DNA of 9,889 nt from NCBI GenBank assembly GCA_002429965.1, contig DJBG01000123.1:59205-69093 (forward strand), read 5' to 3'. The DNA is from Hungatella sp. UBA5982. GTDB taxonomy: Bacteria; Bacillota; Clostridia; Lachnospirales; Lachnospiraceae. A program made the position numbers and the translations under genes. Below are positions 1 to 6,455 of the stretch, in pieces (the stretch's first letter is position 1; each line of letters begins with the position of its first letter). The notes under the pieces were generated by a model. The model was given only the letters and a program-made list of their open reading frames with translations. It ran no database searches and was not told the DNA's origin.

Positions 1-193
1 GTCCGGAAGCCTTTGTACATACGAGGTTTACCGGTGTTTCTATTTTGTATCAAATGGCAAACAAGTGCTGCTAAAATATGTGTTTTGCCATTAAATGCAA
101 CACGAAATTATTAAAGTCCAGATATATACTCTGGGGGCATCTGCCGCTTAATATTAGCTAAGTTAATAAAATTTTCAAGGACGGTGAAAACGA
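1..193. promoter_or_regulatory. Upstream region of the two-component/ABC operon, with 9-bp inverted repeat and possible promoter
   Basis: No gene is convincing here. Two frames are open from the left edge (stops at 92-94 and 112-114), so the tail of an upstream gene cannot be excluded. A perfect 9-bp inverted repeat lies at 53-61 (AATGGCAAA) and 84-92 (TTTGCCATT). A weak sigma-A-like promoter can be proposed with -35 TTGCCA at 85-90, inside the right arm, and -10 TATTAA at 109-114 (18-bp spacer). The ribosome site AAGGA (177-181) precedes the regulator ATG at 194. That the repeat is an operator is inference; the repeat itself is seen directly. Confidence 0.35.
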
Positions 194-880
194 ATGAAAC
201 ATATTTTCTTTATTGAAGATGATTTGAGTTTAATTAGTGGTTTATCTTATGTTATCAAAAAGCAAGGATACGAAATAGATATTGCCCGTACAAGTCTTGA
301 AGCAGAAACATTATGGATAAATGGGAAATATGATTTAGTGATTTTGGACGTGTCACTTCCCGACGGCTCCGGCTATGATTTATGCAAAAAAATTCGTAAA
401 ACATCAAAGATACCGATTATATTTCTTACTGCGGCTGATGAGGAAACAGACATCATAATGGGACTGGATATAGGCGGCGACGATTATATTACAAAGCCTT
501 TCAAACTAGCGGTGTTTCTATCAAGAATAAATGCTCTGCTTCGCAGAAGTGATAATTTTAATCAGGCAGATACCGAATTAAACTCTAATAGTATAAAAGT
601 ACAACTGCTAAAAAGAGAAGTCTATAAAAATGAAGAACAGCTTGACTTAACAGCAAGTGAGTATAAATTGCTATGCCTGTTTATGGAAAATCCAGACATT
701 GTACTTTCGCCGGAACAGATTTTAAGCAAACTATGGGATTGTGACGAAAACTATATAGATAACAATACCCTTACTGTATATATCCGCAGACTGCGTACAA
801 AAATTGAGGAAAATCCGGGCGAACCCCAAAAAATAGTGACGGTTCGGCGTATGGGATATAAATGGAATACTATGGATTGA
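194..880 (+). CDS. OmpR/PhoB-family response regulator
   Basis: A 228-aa DNA-binding response regulator, the output half of the two-component system encoded with the next gene. The receiver domain (about residues 3-115) has the acidic pair D9/D10, the phospho-acceptor D52 in LVILDVSLPDGSG, the switch threonine T79 and the conserved K101 in ITKPF. The C-terminal winged helix (about 130-225) carries the family's ELDLTASEYKLLCLF stretch and the ending VRRMGYKWN. Length is normal for the family. The start at 194 has AAGGA 12 bases upstream. The gene ends 8 bases before the kinase start, so the two are very likely co-transcribed. By family knowledge it is phosphorylated by the kinase and binds 11-bp-phased direct repeats; the adjacent ABC transporter genes are the expected targets (inference). 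No specific symbol is justified. Confidence 0.95.
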   Translation: MKHIFFIEDDLSLISGLSYVIKKQGYEIDIARTSLEAETLWINGKYDLVILDVSLPDGSGYDLCKKIRKTSKIPIIFLTAADEETDIIMGLDIGGDDYITKPFKLAVFLSRINALLRRSDNFNQADTELNSNSIKVQLLKREVYKNEEQLDLTASEYKLLCLFMENPDIVLSPEQILSKLWDCDENYIDNNTLTVYIRRLRTKIEENPGEPQKIVTVRRMGYKWNTMD

Positions 881-888
881 GGTGTACG

Positions 889-1926
889 ATGAAAATACTG
901 ACAAACAAAAAAATCAAATTACTATTTAATTGGGTACTGCTGTTCATATTAGCATTTACATTTCTTTCTGCTGCTTTCATAGGTTTGAAATTTGAAAACG
1001 CAGCACTATGTATATTGGCATGTTCTTTGTGCATGAGCATCTCGATATTGGCAATGGGTTTCAGATACTTCAAAAAACAAAATAAAATCATGGAAAATGC
1101 CGTAACACAAATCAAAGATTATATTTCTGGAAATCAAAACGCACGTATCGAGTGTAATGATGAGGGCGAGCTATACAGATTATTTCATGAAGTAAATTCC
1201 TTAGTTTCCATTTTGAACGCCCATGCTGAAAATGAGGAGAAAGCTAAAAAGTTTTTGAAAAATACCATATCCGATATTTCTCACCAGTTAAAAACCCCTC
1301 TTGCTGCGCTTAATGTCTATAACGGTATTATGCAAGAAGAAGCAAAGAACTTACCGACAATCAAAGGATTTACTGTTCTTTCAGAACAGGAACTTGACAG
1401 AATAGAAATGCTGGTACAAAATCTCTTGAAAATCACAAAGCTTGACGCTGGAACAATTATGATAGAAAAAGCTATAGAGAATGTATCTGAAATGATGGAC
1501 TGTATAGAAAGTCACTTTTCATATCGTGCCGAGCAAGAGGAAAAGAAAATATATCTGTCTGGTGATCATACCGTTACCTTATTGTGTGACCGTAACTGGC
1601 TGATTGAAGCAATCAGCAATATTGTTAAAAACGCTTTTGACCATACACAGAAAGGCAATGCTATCCGTATTGGATGGAAGCAGTTTGCGTCTGTTGTCCA
1701 GATTATCATAAAAGACAACGGAAGCGGTATTCATCCAGAGGATTTACACCATATTTTCAAAAGATTTTATCGCAGTCGTTTTTCCAAAGATACACAAGGT
1801 ATCGGACTTGGTTTACCGCTTGCGAAAGCTATTGTTGAAGCACACAGCGGAACCATCGAGGTTGACAGCGAATTGGGTATTGGCACTACGTTTACAATCA
1901 GTTTTTTAATTCCTACAAATTTGTAG
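889..1926 (+). CDS. Sensor histidine kinase with minimal external loop
   Basis: A 345-aa membrane sensor kinase partnering the preceding regulator. The ATG at 889 is preferred over the in-frame ATG at 862, because GAGGTG (879-884) lies just upstream of it and the longer form overlaps the regulator. Two membrane helices (about 12-31 and 38-58) are separated by only a few residues, so there is almost no extracellular sensor domain. A HAMP-like linker follows, then the dimerisation helix with phospho-accepting H132 in ISHQLKTPLAAL. The ATPase domain shows the N box around N248 (NIVKNAFDH), the G1 box DNGSGI at 276-281 and the G2 box GIGLGL at 304-309. The gene sits directly upstream of an ABC transporter with a large external domain. 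Kinases with such short loops (BceS type) often sense through the transporter, and the same is inferred here. Full-length and apparently intact. Confidence 0.93.
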   Translation: MKILTNKKIKLLFNWVLLFILAFTFLSAAFIGLKFENAALCILACSLCMSISILAMGFRYFKKQNKIMENAVTQIKDYISGNQNARIECNDEGELYRLFHEVNSLVSILNAHAENEEKAKKFLKNTISDISHQLKTPLAALNVYNGIMQEEAKNLPTIKGFTVLSEQELDRIEMLVQNLLKITKLDAGTIMIEKAIENVSEMMDCIESHFSYRAEQEEKKIYLSGDHTVTLLCDRNWLIEAISNIVKNAFDHTQKGNAIRIGWKQFASVVQIIIKDNGSGIHPEDLHHIFKRFYRSRFSKDTQGIGLGLPLAKAIVEAHSGTIEVDSELGIGTTFTISFLIPTNL

Positions 1927-1996
1927 GGTGAGTGTCATATTGCAGTAAGCTTAATGTGATAATCTTTCTATAAAGGCAGAAAGAGGTGGATAACCT

Positions 1997-2680
1997 ATGA
2001 ATTTATTGGAAGTTAAATCAATTTCTAAAACCTATGGCAGCGGCGAAGCTGCCGTACACGCATTAAAAGATGTCAGCTTTTCCGTTCCGAAAGGCGAATT
2101 TGTCGCAATTGTCGGGGAATCTGGCTCCGGCAAGAGTACACTTTTGAATATGGTAGGTGCGCTTGATACGCCCACTTCCGGCAAGGTATTTATTGACGGT
2201 AACGATATTTTTTCAATGAAAGATAGCAGCTTGACGATTTTTCGGCGTAGAAATATTGGATTCATTTTTCAGAGTTTTAATCTAATACCAGAATTGAATG
2301 TTGAGCAAAACATCATATTTCCTGTACTGCTTGATTATCAAAAGCCCGATAAAAAGTATCTTGAGGAACTACTTACGGTGCTTAATTTGAAAGAACGCCG
2401 CCACCATTTACCCAGTCAATTATCAGGCGGACAGCAACAGCGTGTAACAATAGGCCGTGCGCTAATTACGCGACCGTCGCTTATCCTTGCGGATGAGCCA
2501 ACGGGTAATTTGGATACACAAAATAGCAGCGAGGTAATCGCTTTACTGAAAGAAGCTGCCAAGAAGTATGAACGGACTATTGTTATGATTACTCACAATC
2601 GAAGTATCGCACAAACCGCAGACCGGGTACTGCAAGTATCCGATGGCGCACTGACCGATTTTGGGAGGTGCCGCGAATGA
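1997..2680 (+). CDS. ABC transporter ATP-binding protein (MacB/LolD/Bce type)
   Basis: A 227-aa nucleotide-binding subunit that powers the FtsX-type permease encoded next. All canonical motifs are present: Walker [10 protein letters not shown] (40-48), Q-loop Q92, signature LSGGQQQR (142-149), Walker B LILADEP (162-168) with catalytic E167, and the H-loop H200 in MITHN. Length and sequence style fit the LolD/MacB/BceA branch, used for lipoprotein handling and antimicrobial-peptide defence. The start at 1997 follows GAGGTGG (1983-1989). A gap of about 70 bases separates it from the kinase; no terminator is visible there, so read-through is likely. Its stop overlaps the permease start as ATGA (2677-2680), indicating translational coupling. 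The substrate cannot be told from sequence; a cell-envelope-active peptide is the best guess from the two-component context. Confidence 0.95.
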   Translation: MNLLEVKSISKTYGSGEAAVHALKDVSFSVPKGEFVAIVGESGSGKSTLLNMVGALDTPTSGKVFIDGNDIFSMKDSSLTIFRRRNIGFIFQSFNLIPELNVEQNIIFPVLLDYQKPDKKYLEELLTVLNLKERRHHLPSQLSGGQQQRVTIGRALITRPSLILADEPTGNLDTQNSSEVIALLKEAAKKYERTIVMITHNRSIAQTADRVLQVSDGALTDFGRCRE

Positions 2681-4488
2681 AAAGCTATCTTAGCCTAATT
2701 CCGATTTCTGCAAAAGTACACAGACGGCAGAACCGCATGACGCTTCTGTGTATCATATTTGCCGTATTTTTGGTAACTGCTGTTTTCAGTATGGCAGAAA
2801 TGGGTGTTAGAATGGAGGAAACAAGATTACTGAATAAGCATGGCAGTCTGGCACTTCAGGGATTGAGCAACAATGCAACTGTGCAGACATTATTTTCCGT
2901 GGCGGTAGTATTGTTTATTCTGATACTGATTGCAGGAGTATTGATGATTTCAAGCAGCATAAACAGCAATGTCGCCCAACGGACAAAATTTTTCGGAATG
3001 ATGCGCTGTATTGGAATGAGCAGACAGCAAATTATCCGTTTTGTACGGCTGGAAGCTCTTAACTGGTGCAAAACTGCGGTTCCGATAGGTGTTATATTTG
3101 GAATTGTAATCACATGGGGGTTATGTGCTTCGTTACGGTTCCTTGTCGGTGGAGAGTTTTCTAATATGCCCCTTTGGGGAATCAGCCCAATCGGCATGAT
3201 CAGCGGAATAATTGTGGGTGTTGTTACGGTTCTCATTGCCGCCAGTTCTCCGGCAAAACGAGCTGCTAAGGTATCGCCTGTAACGGCAGTATCGGGCAAT
3301 TCAGAAAACACAAATAATATTCAGCATGCAGTGAATAGCCGTTTTTTTAAAATTGAAACCTCCCTTGGTATTCACCATGCAATATCAGTAAAGAAAAACT
3401 TGATACTTATGACAAGCTCTTTTGCACTTAGTATTATCCTTTTTTTAAGTTTTTCCGTTTTCATAGAGTTTATCGGCTACCTTATGCCCCAGTCGTCGAA
3501 TACTTCTGACATCAATATTTCAAGTAACGACAGTTTAAATTCGGTAGACAGTGCGTTGCTCGCTAAGCTTAGAGGTATGGATGGTGTAAAATGTGTTTAT
3601 GGTCGTAGGAGTTGTTTTGATATTCCGGCAGAAATAAATGGAGATACTCGACAGCCTGATACGATTGATATGATTTCCTATGATGATTATGATTTGGACT
3701 GTCTTACAAAAGATAAGGAACTCAGAAAAGGCAGCGATATTTCAAAAGTGTATGGGGATAGCAATTATGTCCTTACAACTTGGGACAAAGATAGTCCCTT
3801 AGCGATAGGCGATAAAATACAGGCAGGCAATGAAGAACTTGAAATTGCAGGTATGCTAAAATTTGACCCCTTCAGCAGTGACGGTAGCACAAACGGAAAA
3901 ATAACGCTCGTCACCTCCGGAGAAACCTTTACACGTCTGACTGGTGTAACCGATTATTCTCTTGTTATGATACAGACAACGAAGGATGCAACAGACGAAG
4001 ATGCGGAAGCAATCCGCAATGCCTTAGATGAAAATTGTACGTTTGGTGACAGGCGCGACCAGCGTACCACCAGTACGTATATTGCTTTTCTGTTGTTCGT
4101 ATATGGATTTTTGGCAATCATTACTTTGGTTACAGTATTAAATATTATGAACAGTATTTCCATGAGTGTATCTGCAAGAATAAAGCAATATGGAGCAATG
4201 CGTGCGGTCGGTTTGGACGAACATCAGCTAACAAAAATGATTGCTACCGAAGCATTTACCTATGCCTTATTCGGGTGTGCAGTTGGCTGTGTTGCCGGTC
4301 TTTTGTTTAGCAAGTTGTTATATGACATTCTTATTACTACCCACTTCAACTACGCCACTTGGAGCGTCCCTGTTATTCCCATAATGATAATAATTTTGTT
4401 CGTTTTCGTTGCCGCTGTCGCTGCGGTTTATGTTCCATCAAAACGGATTCGAAAGATGGCCATAACTGATACGATAATTGAACTGTAA
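2677..4488 (+). CDS. FtsX-domain ABC transporter permease (peptide resistance/sensing type)
   Basis: A 603-aa membrane subunit with two FtsX domains. The ATG at 2677 is chosen over a GTG at 2668, because that GTG lies inside the ribosome site GGGAGG (2663-2668) and the ATG forms an ATGA overlap with the ATPase stop. About eight membrane helices are predicted: near 22-41, 72-96, 133-153, 173-190, 243-267, 465-490, 520-545 and 565-590. The first FtsX half contains the coupling-like FGMMRCIGMSRQQ and the second the matching YGAMRAVGLDEHQ, evidence of an internal duplication. A hydrophilic segment of about 190 residues (268-460) lies outside the membrane between helices 5 and 6. BceB-type proteins have ten helices with an extracellular domain, so this is a related but shorter architecture (Vex/SalY-like). 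It probably removes or detects an envelope-active peptide together with the kinase; the substrate is unknown. Confidence 0.9.
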   Translation: MKSYLSLIPISAKVHRRQNRMTLLCIIFAVFLVTAVFSMAEMGVRMEETRLLNKHGSLALQGLSNNATVQTLFSVAVVLFILILIAGVLMISSSINSNVAQRTKFFGMMRCIGMSRQQIIRFVRLEALNWCKTAVPIGVIFGIVITWGLCASLRFLVGGEFSNMPLWGISPIGMISGIIVGVVTVLIAASSPAKRAAKVSPVTAVSGNSENTNNIQHAVNSRFFKIETSLGIHHAISVKKNLILMTSSFALSIILFLSFSVFIEFIGYLMPQSSNTSDINISSNDSLNSVDSALLAKLRGMDGVKCVYGRRSCFDIPAEINGDTRQPDTIDMISYDDYDLDCLTKDKELRKGSDISKVYGDSNYVLTTWDKDSPLAIGDKIQAGNEELEIAGMLKFDPFSSDGSTNGKITLVTSGETFTRLTGVTDYSLVMIQTTKDATDEDAEAIRNALDENCTFGDRRDQRTTSTYIAFLLFVYGFLAIITLVTVLNIMNSISMSVSARIKQYGAMRAVGLDEHQLTKMIATEAFTYALFGCAVGCVAGLLFSKLLYDILITTHFNYATWSVPVIPIMIIILFVFVAAVAAVYVPSKRIRKMAITDTIIEL

Positions 4489-4512
4489 AAGTGTTATTTA
4501 TGAAATGGGTAA

Positions 4513-4662
4513 AGAAGATTAAACCAAACTGAATACCCAAAAATCTGCTGTGGCTTTAACGATTTTTGCAAGCGAGCATTGAAAAATGAAGCGATCAATG
4601 CCATAGGGAAACAAAGCGGCAAAGAGAGGGGCAACCCCCTCTCTTTTTTGACATTCAAGTGA
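4513..4662 (+). pseudogene. Start-less remnant resembling the sigma-factor-like ORF of Tn1549-type conjugative elements
   Basis: A reading frame opens right after a stop at 4510-4512 and has no plausible ATG or ribosome site. Its first part reads TEYPKICCGFNDFCKRALKN followed by EAINAIGKQ. From memory, this closely resembles the N-terminus of the small sigma-70-like regulators (pattern GFNDFCKRALKNEAINA) found in Tn1549-type integrative conjugative elements of Clostridia. After roughly residue 32 the resemblance stops and the frame runs through the terminator hairpin to a stop at 4660-4662. The rest of the usual protein of about 130-150 residues is missing. The frame lies only 24 bases after the permease gene, where such elements often carry cargo. 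The family match is recalled, not computed. If correct, the operon to the left entered on, or was captured by, a conjugative element. Confidence 0.42.
4621..4649 (+). terminator. Rho-independent terminator of the two-component/ABC operon
   Basis: A perfect 11-bp stem is formed by AAAGAGAGGGG (4621-4631) and CCCCTCTCTTT (4636-4646), closed by the loop CAAC and continued by three further T residues (4647-4649). It lies 133 bases after the permease stop, with no other plus-strand gene in between except the start-less remnant, so it most likely ends the four-gene transcript. Confidence 0.88.
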
Positions 4663-4665
4663 CAC

Positions 4666-4769
4666 TTATCCACAATAATGTGGAAATAATTGTGGATTGA
4701 TTGTTAATGTCTGAAAATACGACATAAAACCGCAAATTATTACAGGTTTACTGTCATTAATTATACACA
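4666..4769. other. Cluster of DnaA-box sequences in an AT-rich gap
   Basis: TTATCCACA (4666-4674) and TTATACACA (4761-4769) both match the DnaA box consensus TTATNCACA exactly and in the same orientation. Two inverted near-matches lie between them: TGTGGAAAT (4679-4687) and TGTGGATTG (4691-4699), each with two mismatches. The first box also forms an 8-bp inverted repeat, TCCACAAT (4669-4676) with ATTGTGGA (4689-4696). The stretch from 4650 to 4830 contains no gene. Whether DnaA binds, and whether this is a regulatory site, a titration site or a relic of a replicating element, cannot be decided from sequence. Confidence 0.4.
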
Positions 4770-4830
4770 AAGAAGGCCAACTTAATTTTCCTATAGGATA
4801 ACGTGCATTACTTTTCGATTTTTACAATTC

Positions 4831-4859
4831 AAAAAACTACCAGCTTTATGCTGATAGTT
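4831..4859 (-). terminator. Terminator of the nucleotidyltransferase gene
   Basis: Read on the minus strand, a 10-bp stem (AACTATCAGC / GCTGGTAGTT, one G-U pair, 5-base loop) is followed by a short T run (4834-4831). It starts about 30 bases after the stop codon at 4890, as expected for an intrinsic terminator of this minus-strand gene. Confidence 0.75.
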
Positions 4860-4889
4860 AGAAGTTATTTAATTTATAAAATTAGAAAT

Positions 4890-5354
4890 TTACTGATATG
4901 CATCGATCATATTTACTTTTTCATCTCGTCCCATCAGCTCATAGTAATTGCGCCATTCTTCAATGGAATGTAAAGGAATCCGAATACCATTTACTTCTGC
5001 GTAATCATTAATCTTTTCCTTTTTTAAAGGAAAATGATATTCCTTATCATTGTAGATAATAGCAAAACCTGCCATTACATCAATATCAACGCCATCAACA
5101 ATGAATTCCATAAAACTTTTTGATTTGTATTTAACATTTGGATTAGTCTGTTGAATGTTTCCAAAAGATAACAAAACATCTTTAATTATTTCCACGTCTG
5201 CTTCATCCGCAATAATATCTATATCATGAAATTCAGATGTGATTCCTTTGAAGTATAACAGTAAAGACGCTCCAATGGCCCATGAGACACCTTTCTGATT
5301 TAATTCTTTCGCAATACGTGACAGCACTGTCAGCTTGTTTTCTATACTTTCCAT
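4890..5354 (-). CDS. Nucleotidyltransferase-fold protein
   Basis: A 154-aa cytoplasmic protein with signatures of the DNA polymerase beta-like nucleotidyltransferase fold. A GAS motif (28-30) in SWAIGASLLLYF is followed by FHDIDIIA with metal-binding type D44 and D46, and by a third acidic position in GVDIDVMAG (D90 or D92). The C-terminus, HSIEEWRNYYELMGRDEKV, matches a style common in small clostridial members. The family includes drug-modifying enzymes, toxin-antitoxin partners and housekeeping proteins; nothing here picks one, and no acceptor substrate can be named. The start at 5354 has the very strong ribosome site AAGGGGG (5361-5367 on the complement), and a good promoter lies upstream. 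It is a single-gene unit with its own terminator. The usual antitoxin partner (HEPN or AbiEi type) is absent, which argues against a toxin-antitoxin role. Confidence 0.8.
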   Translation of the reverse strand: MESIENKLTVLSRIAKELNQKGVSWAIGASLLLYFKGITSEFHDIDIIADEADVEIIKDVLLSFGNIQQTNPNVKYKSKSFMEFIVDGVDIDVMAGFAIIYNDKEYHFPLKKEKINDYAEVNGIRIPLHSIEEWRNYYELMGRDEKVNMIDAYQ

Positions 5355-5386
5355 AACGATCCCCCTTGAATTACTATTTATGTATT

Positions 5387-5415
5387 ATTTTATCCCAAAA
5401 ATTGCGAACTATCAA
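5387..5415 (-). promoter_or_regulatory. Sigma-A promoter of the nucleotidyltransferase gene
   Basis: On the minus strand -35 TTGATA (5410-5415) and -10 TAAAAT (5387-5392) are separated by exactly 17 bases, each one mismatch from consensus. The -10 box lies about 32 bases upstream of the ATG, leaving a short leader with a strong ribosome site. Confidence 0.7.
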
Positions 5416-5444
5416 TATTGAGTTTCCAATGTTCTATTCATGCT

Positions 5445-5503
5445 TTCACAAACTCTTCACAGTTTTATCAAAATCCCGTCACAAATTTCCGGTATATTAT
5501 AAA
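5445..5503 (+). promoter_or_regulatory. Pho-box-like phased repeats with TATA-like -10 (orphan promoter)
   Basis: TTCACA occurs at 5445-5450 and 5456-5461, separated by 5 bases. In the same 11-bp register follow a degenerate ATCAAA (5467-5472) and GTCACA (5478-5483). This matches the PhoP box of Firmicutes (TT(A/C/T)ACA repeats with 5-base spacers) or another OmpR-family operator. TATATT (5493-5498) or the overlapping TATAAA (5498-5503) could serve as -10, with the last repeat near the -35 position as in activated Pho promoters. No coding gene follows on this strand. Binding by PhoP is inference; the periodic repeats are seen directly. Confidence 0.45.
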
Positions 5504-5506
5504 TTG

Positions 5507-5592
5507 TAAAGAGGCCAATAACCTTAAAAGTAGTACTTTTTTTCATAACAGCCGGCAGGATCTCCCCCGATCTTGCCGGCTCCCTCTCTTTT
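5507..5592 (+). ncRNA. Candidate small RNA or stranded leader ending in a GC-rich hairpin
   Basis: Downstream of the Pho-box-like promoter lie about 85 bases without a usable start codon. They contain a small AAAAGT/ACTTTT hairpin (5526-5540) and then a 12-bp stem, GCCGGCAGGATC (5551-5562) with GATCTTGCCGGC (5569-5580), which has one G-U pair and the loop TCCCCC. The pyrimidine-rich tail TCCCTCTCTTTT (5581-5592) follows, making a plausible though not ideal terminator. AGAGG near 5509 could be a ribosome site, but no ATG, GTG or TTG follows at suitable distance. Either this is a short regulatory RNA or it is the leftover leader of a lost gene. A 63-residue frame across 5418-5609 is not protein-like and overlaps the promoter. 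Confidence 0.3.
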
Positions 5593-5633
5593 ATCATACA
5601 AATCTTTGATTGCCTTACTTATTGCAATAAAAA

Positions 5634-5661
5634 CTACCAACTAATTATTGATCGTTGGCAG
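5634..5661 (-). terminator. Secondary hairpin with T-run, minus strand
   Basis: On the minus strand CTGCCAAC and GTTGGTAG form an 8-bp stem with one G-U pair and a 12-base loop, followed by TTTTT. It may act as a backup terminator for the rubredoxin-domain gene. It resembles the nucleotidyltransferase terminator in its GGTAGTTTTT ending. The long loop lowers confidence. Confidence 0.4.
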
Positions 5662-5706
5662 CTTTTGTACAGTGAAACTATAACGTTCTTATACCCATAT
5701 ACAGCA

Positions 5707-5749
5707 AAAACACCGGAAATCCTTGCTCCTGCCAGGGTTCCGGTGTTTT
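5707..5749 (-). terminator. Terminator of the rubredoxin-domain gene
   Basis: A perfect 12-bp inverted repeat AAAACACCGGAA (5707-5718) / TTCCGGTGTTTT (5738-5749) encloses a 19-base loop. It begins 29 bases past the stop of the minus-strand gene, and its arms supply a T run on either strand, so it may work in both directions. Confidence 0.8.
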
Positions 5750-5777
5750 GATTTTTCAAAAAACATTATTCTCGCAA

Positions 5778-6110
5778 TTAATATTTTCCCAGTTTCATAT
5801 GTCCTGCAAGTTCTGTTTTTGATCTTTGTTTGATTACCCATGCTTCATCCTTGGCCTGGGTAAAAGCGGATACACATTTAGGATCTAAATTATCTTCAAT
5901 TCCTTCCTTACTTAATGCAATAATCTTTTCTGCTAATGTGATAATTTCCATATGAATGGCATTGGTACGGTCAGAACGATAGATTTTCTCCGCATCTTCG
6001 TCACTGAGCTCTTCAAATTTCTCTGCACCCATTTTACATTTTGGACATTTCTCCGGTGCGGTCTCTCCTTCATAAACATAGCCACAAACTGTACATCGAA
6101 ACAGCTTCAT
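5778..6110 (-). CDS. Rubredoxin-domain protein with C-terminal helical segment
   Basis: A 110-aa cytoplasmic protein. The N-terminal 35 residues form a rubrerythrin-style rubredoxin module with two CxxC pairs (C6/C9 in [12 protein letters not shown] and C22/C25 in EKCPKCKMG), which should bind one iron by four cysteines and carry single electrons. The remaining 70 residues are predicted helical (about 45-95) and include an extra cysteine, C79. They lack the two EXXH-type motifs of a rubrerythrin diiron site, so this is not a complete rubrerythrin. By family knowledge such proteins serve electron transfer in peroxide or oxygen defence of anaerobes; the partner is not visible here. AGGAGG (6120-6125 on the complement) fixes the start. 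It is transcribed alone, with its own promoter and terminator, and divergently from the subtilase gene. Confidence 0.82.
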   Translation of the reverse strand: MKLFRCTVCGYVYEGETAPEKCPKCKMGAEKFEELSDEDAEKIYRSDRTNAIHMEIITLAEKIIALSKEGIEDNLDPKCVSAFTQAKDEAWVIKQRSKTELAGHMKLGKY

Positions 6111-6134
6111 AAATATATACCTCCTAGATTAAAA

Positions 6135-6190
6135 GAATGATTTTTCATTCCTGATAAATATTATATTACCCGCTATTCCATGTTTGTCAA
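6135..6190 (-). promoter_or_regulatory. Promoter and small palindrome of the rubredoxin-domain gene
   Basis: On the minus strand TTGACA (6185-6190) is a perfect -35. TATAAT (6160-6165) lies 19 bases away, a long spacer, or TAATAT (6163-6168) at 16 bases. Between the -10 and the ribosome site lies a hairpin, GAATGA (6135-6140) with TCATTC (6145-6150), extendable to 8 bp with a G-U pair. It could be an operator or a leader hairpin. It does not match the PerR box, so a peroxide-response role is not supported. Confidence 0.55.
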
Positions 6191-6455
6191 TCCATAAAAG
6201 ACATTTTAGCCTGTTACTTTATAATTTTAGCGGATTAAGGGTCTCTGGCAAACAGGCACCTGGGTTCCGGTGCTTTTGTTATTCACGGAATGCCGTGCAA
6301 ATTTTTGCCATCAGCAATCAGCAGGATCAGACAGCCACAGTGTCAAAATCTTTCACAGATCTAACTAAAACAAACCTCTATGCTGCTCATAATAGCACTC
6401 CTTCTGCATAATATAAAACAAATGCTCCTTTTGAATCAGACCTGGAGGCTGAAAT
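6191..6455. other. Leader/intergenic region before the subtilase gene
   Basis: No credible gene. A 75-residue plus-strand frame (6184-6411) has no ribosome site and is not protein-like. Two small hairpins are visible: GCACC/GGTGC (6256-6273) followed by TTTT, and CACGG/CCGTG (6284-6297) followed shortly by TTTTT. Both are short and could be weak terminators or leader structures. Possible promoters for the subtilase are TATAAT at 6220-6225 (no good -35) and CATAATAT at 6407-6414, which only loosely recalls sporulation sigma -10 elements. None is secure. Confidence 0.3.

Noticed and set aside
1..114. 3' end of an upstream protein gene in frame 1 or 2
   Set aside because: Both frames are open from the window edge, but neither translation resembles a known protein, and 114 bases are too few to judge.
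862..888. Upstream ATG for the histidine kinase
   Set aside because: It would overlap the response regulator and lacks a ribosome site; the ATG at 889 has GAGGTG at proper spacing.
2668..2676. GTG start for the permease
   Set aside because: The GTG is part of the GGGAGG ribosome-site region; the ATGA overlap at 2677 is the normal coupled start.
2856..3311. 151-residue minus-strand frame inside the permease gene
   Set aside because: An antisense shadow of a well-supported membrane-protein gene, with no start signal.
5418..5609. 63-residue plus-strand open frame
   Set aside because: It overlaps the phased repeats and hairpin, has no ribosome site and its composition is not protein-like.
6135..6150. 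Possible PerR operator before the rubredoxin-domain gene
   Set aside because: The palindrome GAATGA/TCATTC does not match the TTATAATNATTATAA consensus.
6184..6411. 75-residue plus-strand open frame
   Set aside because: It starts at the -35 region of the divergent rubredoxin-domain gene, has no ribosome site and resembles no family.
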